Assembly: GCA_964484135.1 (NCBI GenBank)
Contig: CAZAEL010000006.1
Coordinates: forward strand, 1-64,000
Direction: 5' to 3'
DNA length: 64,000 nucleotides
Origin: CAZAEL01 sp964484135
GTDB lineage: Bacteria; Elusimicrobiota; Elusimicrobia; FEN-1173
The notes under the pieces were generated by a model, which did not search any database, was not told the origin of the DNA, and saw only the letters and a list, made by a program, of their open reading frames with translations. Shown here piece by piece: positions 42,201 through 54,200 of this stretch. The translations under genes and the position numbers were made by a program. Numbering within the stretch: the first letter of the stretch is position 1; each line of letters begins with the position of its first letter.

Positions 42201-45200
42201 AGAGCGAAGAGCAGGGACTGCCCATGGAAAAGACGGCGGATGGCCGCGGCGCGGGGGGCGGGGGCGTGGTATGTGGACAGGCCCAGCCCCGCCGCCAGGA
42301 CGGACAGCCCCAGGATGACCAGGACCGCGGGAGAGAAGACGGCCGTGACCGCGGCCAGGGCCGGCAACAGGCCCACGGCCGCCGCGGCCGCCGCGCCGCC
42401 GACCGCCATGAAGATCGGTCCCACGATCCCTCCCCAGAACAGGGACACCCCCCGTTTCCTCTTTCCCTGGTCCAGAGGGTTGTAGGGAGACATCACGTCC
42501 ACCACCCACTGCTGGAGCCACTCATAACCCCGGGTCCCCAGCTCGAAGGGCAGGCTCAAGAGGAAGGGATGGGCCACCCGGTCCAGGATGAAGTCGCCCA
42601 CCATCCAGCGCACCTTCTGGGCCGCGCCCGCCACATAGTTGATGGGCACGCCCTCGGTGAAGATGGCCGTGTCGTCCATGGTGGGGCCGATGCCCGGGCG
42701 GGCCTCCTCGGTGTCATGGCTGAGGGCGCGGTGGGGGATGACGTCGTGGGCCCCCAGGTGCAACGGCTCCTTCTCGAACCCCTTCATGAGCCAGAGGACG
42801 AGGACGCTGATAAAGAGGACGCCGGGGCCCAGGAGTGCCTGCGCGCCCAGCAGGAAGGAGGCCACCAGGACGCCCGAAGCGCCCAGGAGCCCCACCGTGG
42901 TCAACGCGCCCAGGACCGTGTCGGGCACCCTTCCCCGGAGCAGGTTGAGCGCCCCGAAGCCCAGGAGGGACCCGGCGAAGGCCGCCGCCAGGAGCCAGGG
43001 GGCCGCGCCGGTGGCCACGCCGAACAGGAGCGCCCCGATCCCGGTGATGGTGAAAGCGTAGGTCAACACTTGGTGGAGCCGGCCCTCCAACCCCTTGACC
43101 ACGAGGAACGACCCCAGGCTGATCCCCGTCACCAACAGCCCGGCCGCCAGCCCCAGGGGGCTGTGGAAGCTGAGGACAAGGGCTATCCCGGCCAAACCGG
43201 TCAGCACGAAACCCAGGCTCAAGCCCCGTCCCCATTTCAAGGCTTTCCGCATGAGGCCCTGCTCCTCGGCCTCCTGCATCAAATGGGCCAGCTCCCGGGT
43301 CGTGCGGATGAATTCTTTTTTATCGGCGGCCCGCTCCGCCGTGTCCGTGGGCCAGTCCTTCAGGGCGTCGATGGTGAAGCCCTGGGCCTCGAACTTGTCG
43401 GCCAATTCCCGCGCCCGGGCGAGGCGGCTCTCGATGCCTTGCAAGAGGTTCTGCAAGCGGGTCTTCTCCCGCTCCTTCTCGGCCCGGGCCGCCTTGACCC
43501 TGGCTTTCTCCCGGTCCAGCCGGATCTTGAGGGCGGGGTCGGACGTCCGGGCGAGGCGCTGGTCCAGCCTGAGCGACTCCACGTCGAGCCTGGCGAGCTG
43601 TTCGTCGAGCGCGGCGATCCGGGCCCGGGGGACGGCCAACAGGGGGTCCGCGGCCTGGTCCAGGGCCCTTTGCGCCTCCGAGATTTTCGTCCGGAGATCG
43701 TCGATCAGGATTTCAAAACGGGCGGCCTTGGCCGGGTCGCCGGAGGCCCGCTTGAGACCGCGCTCGGCTTCCTCCAGCTGGCGGTTGAGTTTGTCCAGTT
43801 GATCGGTGAGCTTTTTCCGCTGCCTCAGGACCGCGGGATCCTCCACCCGGTCCTTGGATTTCTCCAGCTCCGTGAGCTTCTCCTGCAGGCCGGCTTTTTC
43901 CGTATTGATCCTTTCCCGTCGTTCCTGGATGTCCGCCTTGGCCCGGTCAATCTGGGTCTGCAACCGCTGCTTTTGGTCCAGGAGATTCTTCCGCTGCCGC
44001 TCCAGCCTCCTGCGCGCCGAATCTTTCAGGTCGGGCTCAGTCAACCGCTGGTCGAGGCGGGCGATCCGCCCGTCCAGGGTGGACGCCTGCAGGTCGGCCA
44101 GCTGTTTGTCCAGCCGGGACTCTTCTTCTTCGAGAGCCGCCAGCTCGCGGTTCAAGGCCTCGGTCTGCTCCCGCAGGCGCGTCCGCAGGAGCGCCAGTTG
44201 CCGGTCGATGCCCGCTTCCCGCCCTTCCCGGCGCAGGACGTTGTCCCGGTACCAGCGGGCCGTGAAGGCGACGCGTTCCTCCAGATATTCCTTCCAGATG
44301 GCGTTCTGCGGGGTGTCCGGCCAGTGTTTGATGTCGTCGTACGTCATGGACTCCGGCAGCCCCTGGATGAGAGGGATGTACGCGTCCGTCAGGTTCCCCT
44401 TGCCGTAGTAGCCCGTCCGGTTGAAGAACCGGTTGATGGACGCGGGGATGTCCGAGAGCATGTGGCGGGCCCGGCCCTGCATCCAGCTGTACAACGTGGC
44501 GTTGACGTTGGAGGGATCGAGGAAGGCGTTGACGATGGTGCGGCCCGGGTTGCCGGCCGCCGTCTCCACCACCCGCCGGACGGACCCGACGGTGGCGCTG
44601 TTGTCCGTGTCCATGGTCACGGTGTGACGGTAGCTCAGGTCCCCGGAGGCCCCTTGCTGGCGGGGATCGCGCGTTTTGCCGCGCTGCAAGACGGTGTCGA
44701 AATCGTCGTTGTATTGCTCCTGCAGGTGGGCCACGAAGAAGGTGTAGGCCTCCTCCCCCCGGTCGCCGGAGAACCGGTTGCCGTTCAGCACATAGTCCAG
44801 CGCCAGGTCATGGAGCCTGCTCCTGCGCCGGAGGTCCTCGGGGGTGTCTCCGGGACGGGGATCGGCCTCGCTGAAGAAGAGGTCGAGGGCCCGGGCGGGC
44901 AGGACGCCGGCGTTGGCCACGAAATACCGTTGTTCCGGTTCGGACAGTTTCAGGAAATCCGCCAGACTGCCGAACTTCTGTCCCTTGTGCGCGTCGATAT
45001 AAGCCTTGCGGCCGGCGGAACCGAGGGCCTGGAAGTCCCGCCAGGCCTGGTCCTGGGCCGCCGCGGACTCCGCGCCGTCCAGCCGCGCGAGGTACTTGAT
45101 GTAATTTTCCTGCTGGGCCGGGGCCAGCCGGCTGAACTGGTCCCAGGTGAACCGGACGATCTCGGCCATGATGATGAACTGTTCTTTCTCGAACTCGGAC

Positions 45201-48200
45201 AACTCCCTGACTTGGCCGTCCCCGCGGCGCACTTCCCCGTTGAAGATCTCCCAGGCCCTCTCCGGGGTGGGTTTTTTGTGGTAGTCGTTCAAGACCGTGT
45301 TGCCGTCGGCCAAGCCCGCCATGGGGGTGTTGAAATCGCTCACCACGTTCTGGCCTTTGTAATATCCGAAGGTCGGGATCCGGCGCCACATCTGCAGCCG
45401 CTCCTCCAACAGGGAGCGGCCGTCGGCCGTCATCACAGCTTCAATCTTGCCCTTCGTGGCCGCATCAGCGGACCGGGTGAAATCCCGGCCTTCGATCAGG
45501 AGGTCGCGGCATTCCATGACGCGGCGCCGGCCCTGTTCCGTGAGGCGGTACTGCTTGTCCTTGCCGTCCGGGGTGGGCTCCACCGTGTAGTCCTCGCCCA
45601 GGCGCAGGCAGTCCGAGACCTCGATTTCCCCGCGGGGCGTGCGGCGTTTGACCATGATGGCGTTGTTCACCTTCCCCAGGCCGCCTCTCAGGACCGTGAC
45701 CTCCCCGTTCTCGAAGACCATGTCCCCCTTGTTGAGGATCTGGCCGAACCATTTCGGACGCCGTTTGTCGTCCGCCTTGGAGAAGAGCAGGACGTTCCCG
45801 TCCCTGTCCCGGATGTAGTCGTACCCTTCCCGGAGGGTGTCCAGGTTCAGGATGTACTCGTCGTCAATATAGGAATAGCCCTCGTCCAGGCCCATGTTGC
45901 TGGCCAGGAGGGAGTCCTGGTACTGGCCGGGCTTCCGGGCGTTGGCGCGGGTGGTGTGGTGGACGAGCATGACCTCTCCGACGTGTTCTTCGATGGTCTG
46001 GGCCACCAGGGCGCGCATCGCCGCGGCGTCGTGACCCTGGGACTGCCAGAGGGCGAAGAGGTTGGTCCAGAACTCGGCCAGGGCCTCTTCCTGTTGGATC
46101 AGCTGACGGACTCCGGCGTCGTCTTTCCCGATGGCCTGCCAGTGGCGGATGCGCTGGTCCCAGAAGGGGTCCTCCGGGGCGTCCCGGAAGGCGGGGAGCC
46201 GGGCGGAGGGGTCGGCCAGGAACCGTTCCAGGTGCCGGTCCGCCGTCTCCTGGAGGGACTCCCGGACCCGTTGGCGGGTGGCGTCCCGGGTCCAGGCCTC
46301 GTGGAACAGGATGCTCATCTTGTTGGACTGGCTCAGGTAGGAGATGCTGTGGTTGTTTTGCAGGTCCATGTTGCCCAGATAGGAGGAGGCGATGTTCTTG
46401 TACGCCTCGTTGATGTTCTCGATGTAATCGGTGAGCACCTGCCATTGGCTCATCACCCGCTGGGTGAAACCGTTGGGCATGGACATCCGGTCCTGCCGGA
46501 AGGGGCCGCCGAAGGCCGTGGCCAGCACGTTCCACACCACCAGCATGGCCACGTCCGCCGTGTTCCAGAACAGGAACCAGAGCATGAAAGTCATGCCCAG
46601 GCTCACGAGGAATCCTTCCATGGCCAGGTTGAGGACGTAGAGGTTCAAGAGGTTGAGCCCGAAGACCGCCAAGAGGTACCACCAAGCCGAGGCTTTGGCC
46701 TGGTTCCATTCCCCGGTCCAGACGAGTTGGGCGATCTTTCCCCCCAACCGGCCGAAGACGTTGGGCCTTTGCTCCCGGGCTTCCGTCTTTTCGTACTCGG
46801 GGGTCCTCACGCCGTTGACGCTCATGACGCGGCCCTTCCGGTCGATTTTGACCTCCCGGGGCTCGGGCCTGGGGACCGCGGTCCGCCCGGCGTCGACACG
46901 GGACGCGGCGGTCCTCGCCGCCGGCCTGTCGGGGCGTTGGTCGGAGGCGGCCGTCCGTTGTCCCCGGCCTTTCCAGGCATAATAGAGGTTGACCAGGGCG
47001 TGGACGACGGCGTTGGCCAGGTAGTTGGCCACGAAGCCGACGAAGGGAGAAACAAGGGGCGCGGCGGGGAGGACGAAGAAGACGCTGAAGATGAAGGTGG
47101 AAACGAGCAGGTTCGCGATGACGATGAGCCGCGGCGGCGCCCGGGTGTGGGCCAAATCCTCTCCGTCCTTGTGGGCGCCGATGAAACTGAGGCCGGAAAG
47201 CGCCCGGGCCGCCACGAACAGCGGAATGGCCAGGAGGGGGTTCACCCCGATCAGGGGGAGCAGGACGGGCAGGGCGTAACCGACGGCCAGCGGCAGGGCC
47301 TCGTACAGGAATCCTTCCACCAGGAAGGGCGCGATGAAGATCCGGTACAGGGGCTGGGCGAAGCGACCCAGCCGGCGGGCCAGGCCCGTCGCCATGAAGC
47401 GGTCCTCGTGCGCTTTGATGACGCCGCCGGCCAAGGGTTCGGCCTTCGGGGCCGCCGCGGCGTCTTTTCGCGAGGCGGCGGTGGTGACGTAGTGGTCCAC
47501 CATGCGGAACCGGAGGATGGGGTATTTTTGGACCAGCCTCTCGAATTTCGCCCAGTCGATGACCAGGAGGGAGACCTCCCCTTCCGCGGAAACGGCGGCG
47601 TTGCGGCGGCCGGGGGCGCCGTCCGGATTTTCCAGGAAAGCCATTTCACCGACGACCTCTCCGGCGGTCCGTCTGCCGAGGTCCACCGTGAGGCCGGCGT
47701 CGGCGGACGTTGCGGAAACACGGACATTCCCTTCCGCGATGACCGCGAACCGGCCCGCGAAGGCGCCCGCCCGGGCGTCCTCTCCCTGGCGGAGGATGGG
47801 GGCCCCGGCCTCCACCCGCTGGATCTCGCTGATGGCCGCGATCTCCGTGACGATCTCCGGCGGCAGGTCCGCGAAGAGCCCGGACCGGCTGATGACGCGG
47901 CGCCTGTCCGAGATTTCCGTCAGGTATCGGCGGAGAAGATTTTCGTCCATGCCCTCCGGCATATGCGAGAGGCGGTAGGCTTTCATGGGCGTGCGCGCCC
48001 GGATCGTGCCGTAGGCTTTGTCCGACAGCCCCAGGAACGTCAACTCGCCCACGAAGGCGCCGGCCGAGATCAGGCGGGTTTCGGGTTCGCGGGAGGTCCG
48101 GAGTTCCGCCACCCCCTCCGTGACCAGGTACAGCTTATCGTTGGGTTCCCCCTCCCTGACGAAGGTGCCCCCTTCCGAAATTTCGACTTCTTCCAGGGCG

Positions 48201-51200
48201 TCCACCAGCCCGGCGAAACCGTCTCCCAAGAGGGTTTTCAGGCTGGGGAACAGGTTTTCCAAAAGGCGGTATTTTCGGTCATGGGCGTCCGTTTCAACGG
48301 ACCGGGGCGCCGTGGGCTGGACGACGGTGCCGGGTTCGCCGAGGACCACATTGGACGGATAAGCCTCCCGGACGTTCTGGGGATAGGCCTGTTCTCCCGG
48401 CAACGGCCGAGGGTAATGGACGGCCAGGATCAGGGGATCGGTCCCTTCTTGGCGGACGCGGGCGATGATGCCGTTGGCTTCTTTTTCATCGGGATGGACC
48501 GCGGCGGCGCCCGGGTTGAAACCGCCCACGTCTAGCCGGATCACGGTGGCGCCCTTGAGGAAATCGAAGAATTTGGAAACCCAGGCCCCGTTGACCTGGT
48601 CAGGCGCGCCGTCCTTCATCTTCAGGCCGACCTTGCGTCGGCCCGCGGCGTCCACGGTCCCCTCCAGCCGCATGAAGTTCAGTTTGAAATCCCCGGTGTC
48701 CACGAACTTCCAGTCCTCTTCGCCGGACACGCCTTTCACATCCACGGCAAAGGCCGTGTTGTGGATGAATCCGTGGGGGGTATGGAGGAGCCGAAGGTTG
48801 ATGCCCCCTTGATGGTTGCGGGGCAGGGCGTCCCGGACCGCGGGAATCCGTTTGAGGTCGTAATTTTGATCCACCGGCAGGCCGTGCACGTGGGAGCTCA
48901 CGATGTCCATCAGTTGTTCCGCGCGGACCCGGTCTCCGTTCGTGTAATAGAGGGCGAACTCCCGAAAAATGTCGTTCAGGCCGGCGGCGTTCACGTCCGA
49001 GGTGACGATGTGGACCCCGTACTTCAGGATCACGTCGAAGGCGCCGAAGGCGTGGTCCTCGTTCAAATGGGTCAAGAAGGCGATCTTGGGGGTGGTCCGC
49101 GGGCTGGAGGCCATGTGGTGCGCGATGAATTCCGAGGTCCCCACCCCGATGTCGGTGAGGGCGAAAAGGCCGTCCGCGATCTTGAGCCACCCGCCCGCGG
49201 TCAGGGCGGAGGCGGGGTTGCCGGACCCGATGACGCCCGCGGAGCCCGCGGGGAGGTCCGGGTCCAGGGGCGTCATGTCGTCGTTCTCGAGGCGGATGTC
49301 CACGTCGATGTCGTCCTGCGTCACGACCCGCCGGTGTTTCCGGAGGAGGCCCAGCACCGGGAGCGGCTTAAGGTCTTCCACCACCACGTCGCCCTTCGGG
49401 TCGCGGTAAAGGTTGATGCGTTCGATGCCGAGGGCCGTTTTTTCCTCCGGGGAGAGCCGCAGGCCCGCGTCGTCGTACACCACCACCCGGGCCAGGTCGC
49501 CGTGCAGCGCCGCCCCCTCGCGGCGCACGAGGGCGCCCGCGCCGATGGCCTCCACGTTCTCAAAGGACGCCTGGACGAACTCATTGATCTCCCGCAGGGC
49601 CTCTTCGTCCGTGAGCAGGCCGTTCCTGACTTTGTCCAGGAGGTCGGGGGCGGTGTAGTTCATGCGTTCGATGATGGTCCGGATGAAGGGCGCGGCCTCC
49701 GCGGAGCAGGCGATAAGCACGGGTTCGTAGATGTTGTTGCCGTCGGCGTCCTGGCGGGAGTATCCCCGGAACCAGACGTCCCCGATGATCCGGGAGATGA
49801 CCGCGGGCGACACGTTGCGCATCTCGTCCGTGAGGGAACGCCGGAAGGTGGCGTCGTTCACCACGATGAGGCGGGCCGCGGGGATGGAGATGCCCGCGGC
49901 TTTGGAGGCGTAATGCAGGAAGGGGTTGTCCGAGATGAAGCCGATCTGCACGCCGCCCACGTTGAAGTTCATCTTGCGGATCTTGGCGGCCAGCTCGCCC
50001 ATGTCCGGGATGCGGAAAGAGGGCCGCCAGCCCGCCGCCGCGCCGACTTTGTGGCCGGCGACCACGCCCGCCTGGATGGCCGAAGGATCGGTCAGCTCAA
50101 GGCGGGCGGGCAGTCCCAGGACCTCCCGCGCCAGCGCTCCGGCCCGGCCGAGGTTGAAACGCGCGTGGGCCCGGACGTCCAGGAAAGAGGCCGTGGCATG
50201 CCCCAGGAGGAAGGACGCCCAGGGAGGGAGGAGGAAGAAGGATCCCAGCGCGTAGGCGCCGAGGAAGAAGACGGCGTAGGAGAGGGTGAGACGGGTGGCG
50301 AGGCCCAGGGAGCGGAGGAAGAGGGACAGGTCCCCCTTTTCGGCATAGCGGGTCGGCAGGAAGCCCTTGTCCCATCCGGATTTGATCCCGCGGGCCACCC
50401 AGACGGCGATGACGTGGGCCGCGGAGAAGAGGACGATCCCGAAGAGCAAGGCCGCGCCCAGGCCCAGGGGGTTCAGGAGCAGCAGGGAAGAGGCCGCGGG
50501 GGCGGCCACGGACGCCAGGGGCAGAGTGGCCAGGCCCAGGGGCAGGGTGCGGAACAGGCCCTCTTCCCAGCGGGGGGCGTTTTTCAGGGGTTCCCCCAGC
50601 CAATGGATGGTTCCCCAGAAGGCCTTGGCCCGCCGCGTCTTGGCCTGCAGGAGCCGCAGTTCGGCGATGTGGCGGAGGGCGTAGAAGATCGTGCCGAAAC
50701 CGGCCGTTTCCAATATGTTCCTGATGGAGTCGGCGTCAAGAATTTTGATCTTTCGGCCGGGGAAGGCCTCTCTTGAGACCCCCAGCCGGCCCATCAGCCC
50801 TTGCCTGGGGCTTTCGGCCTGCGCTGTCTCGGCCGGAGACTCCTCCACCCCGGCGTATCGTTGAAAAATTCGCCGCATGGTTTGGTCCAAGGGCAAGTCG
50901 CGGGCACGTTGATCCGCGATCACGTTCAGGCCGGCGTACAGAAGCCGCGCCGCGTCCAGTTCTTTGCCTGTGGCCTCCAGTTGGTCGAGGAACAGGAAAA
51001 GCTGCGCCCGCGCGCCCTCATGCGCTTCCACGGTGTGATGAGCGTCCGCTTCCACATCCTGGTGGTGGAGGTGGTATCGCCGCGCTTCCAGATAGGCTTT
51101 GTAATCCAGCCCCAGGATCTGAGAAAGAACCGCCATGTGGGTGTCGGCCATGAACTCATGGAGGGTGGCGGCCTTGAGGGATTGCTGGGAACGATAATGG

Positions 51201-54200
51201 AATTCAAAGTTCAAAAGGTCGTGCATGATCTCATGGGCCACGGTCTGCAGGAAGGAGGCCGCCTTGTGATCGGCCCGGAGCACGGAGTCCCCTCCCAAGA
51301 CGAAAGCGGAATTGGCGTTCCACCAGTAACCCCGAAGCCGGGTGTTCGCGATCAGCTTGGCTGTTTCCGAGAAGGCGTTGACCCTTGCGACGGGGTGGTG
51401 CCGTTGGGTCGTAAGGAAAGCAGCCATGACGTACACCTTGGCTTCCTCGTCCTGGAACAGGATGTCGCCGAACAGGTTCGTCATGCGGTCGTTCCCGCGC
51501 GCCTTGTCGCTTGTCAGGTCCCGTAGGAAAGCCTCGGCGTCCGGCCCCAGGGCGTCGATCAGCTGTTGGAGTTCGACCTGGTCCCGCAAGAACTGGGAGG
51601 CGTAGAGGGTAAAGGCATAGAGCCGGTATCGGACGTCGATCTGCGGGTTGGCGACGATGTTTTTCAGGACGTTCGGATAGGGGCTCAAGTGGCGAAGGAT
51701 GAGCAGATAGCCCGTCCGTTCCTGGAGGGAGAGAGGGACGCCGTCCACGGTCCCTTCGGTCAGGTATTCCTGTACGCGGTTCATTTGGGTCGTGTCGGTG
51801 GCCGCGGCCGCCAGGGATTGGAGGGCCGCGCGCTGGGCCGGGTCCGTGACGCCTTCCTCCAGACTGGAGAGGGCCCAGGCCGTCACGGTTTCATCCTCTC
51901 CCGTCAGGAACGGCTTAAGGTTCGACACGAACTCGGCCGCCGCGTCTTTGCCCCATGCGCCGCGGTCAATGGCTTCGCGCTGGATTGTTTCAAGAAGGCG
52001 TTTGGCTTCGGCCGCCGTCTCATCATTGGACATCCACTCCGACAACAAATCCGTCAGGAGCTTCAGGCGCGTTTCCATGTCTTGCATGACGAACTTATAG
52101 TCTGTCTCTATTTGGGCCAGCCGTTGTTCCGTTTGACGGGCCGTCTCGGAGAGAGGATCATGCCCCTCCAGCTGGCTTTCGAGGAGTTTGTATTCCCGGT
52201 CAAGGTTCGCAACCTCTTCCGCAAAGCTGTTCATTTGCGCCCGGATGAAATCGATCGTCCAGGCTTGGGCGGCGAAGGCGTCGGTTTGTCCGGACAGCGC
52301 CGCCAATTTGTTCATGAGGCGGGATCTGTTTTCAGCGTTCTGTGCGCGGGAATAAGTGGACGTCAAAATCGACAAGGATTGAAAGTGCGCCCTGCTCCGC
52401 GCCAAGAAATCGTCTTCCGGAAGCCCTTGGGACCAATGGTCTGCCGCGAGTTCTGCCAGGAAGACCGCCCCGTCCTCGGGCAGGTCGGACTTCGAAAGCT
52501 CGGCGATCAAAGAATCCATAAACTGCCTGTCGGCAGACGAAGAGAGCATCCGTCTCTGGATTTGCGCGGCGAGGTTTTGGTTTCGATGGGCTGCTTCATA
52601 TAAGTCTTCAAGGGCCTTCCGATGCTCCTGATTGCGCACGAGGATGATGGATTCTTTGAAATAAGGCGGGAAATAGACCAGCCCCTTTTCAGCGTCCACC
52701 CAGAGATGGCGGTAAAGGTAGTCTTTGAGTTCGGGGCGGGCGGCCACCATCGCATAGGGAAGCGACGCCGGTTCGCGGAATTGTTGGCGGATGATGCCGC
52801 CGAGGAACGAGAAAACCCCATTCCACAGGCCGACGCTGACTTCGTCAGGCACCACCTGAGCCAGCATGTCCGCGAGGAACTCCTGCTCCGCCGCGTCGGG
52901 ACTGGACAGGATCTGTTCCCAGATATTGCCCATGATCAGGGGAACCGCTTCGGGGTAGGCGGGGAGGGCGTTTTGCACCAAGAATTGGGCGAAATCAGTC
53001 GGGATGAAAAATGCTCCCCGGGGCGAAGAATTGCTTATAAATTCGGCGACGGCTTCGGCGACGGCCGCCGGGTTTTCCCCCAACAACATGAGGAGGTTGA
53101 GGGCGTCCTGCTCCATCTCCGACTCAAAATAGTCCCGTGCCATGAGAATGTATTCCCGAGCCTGCTCCGCCGACTGGGCGGGCAGGAGGACGGCGCGCGT
53201 GGATTCGTCGTCCGCGGGAAGCGTCGCCGGCTCCGCCACCACCCGCCGGTGGGGCGCGGTCTCCTCTTCTCCGATCTCCTCCCTTTCATCCGGTTGGGGG
53301 GTCCAGTCTGCGGTCTCCGGCCGGGCTTTTTGAAAGTCGGTCAAAGCCAGCTCGTCGCCGGTCTCTTGGGCGACTTCCACGGCGGCGGCGAGGAGGGCGC
53401 GGAAGGAACGGGCGAACTGCGCCAGGGAAGAAACGGCGGAGGCCGCGGCGCCCTCTCCTTCGGCGGAGACGGCTTCGGGCTGGGCCGTGGGCGCGGCCAC
53501 GGCGGCTTTTTCGGCCATTTTCCGGGAGACGCCGGCCAGGGCGTCGCCCACGTCCTGGACCTTGGCTTTTTTCATCAAGAACCGGAAGTAGTTCTTCCAG
53601 TTGGCGATGCCGTACACGAACACCACGTAATTTTCGCCGTTGTGGGAAACGGTTATCTCCTGGACCACCTCCGCGGCGTCGGGGGCCGACAGGTCTATGC
53701 CGCGTTCCTTGTTCAGATAGCTGCGGGCCGCCCCGGCCTGGTCTTCCCGCGCCACGATGGCGCCGAAATTGGCTTCCGCGTTGCCGGGATCCGTTTCCGT
53801 GAACTCGAGGACTTTGTAGAACCCGCCCTCCGCCTCGGCCTGGGAGATCTCCATGTCCTCGATGGTGGAGAGGGCCTCGGCCATGCGCTCGTACGCGGCC
53901 AATTCCTCCTCCGTGAGGTCTTTCCATTCCCCCTCCGCCGTCATCCCGCCGAACAGGGTTTGCAGGACCACGGTCAGGTCCTCCACCTTGTCCACGGACA
54001 GGGCCGCCACCCGTCCGGCGGAGGTGCCGGCCCCCATGTTCGCGGTCGCGGGGTTGAGGGGCCGGGGCGAGACCAGATAGATGACCTCGCCCGAGAAGAT
54101 CCTCTCCAGCGGCAGGGGGTCCCGGGCGAAGACGTCCAAATAGTGGTTCTCTTTGGGCACCTGGTTGATCTTGGGGGTGATGACCACGTAGGAGACGTCC

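Noticed and set aside
26795..48535. A 7,246-codon open frame on the plus strand
   Set aside because: It is exactly in register with the giant gene's codons, so it is open only because the sense strand avoids TTA, CTA and TCA. Its translation is low-complexity Gly/Pro/Arg/His/Val-rich with no domain, no RBS and no promoter.
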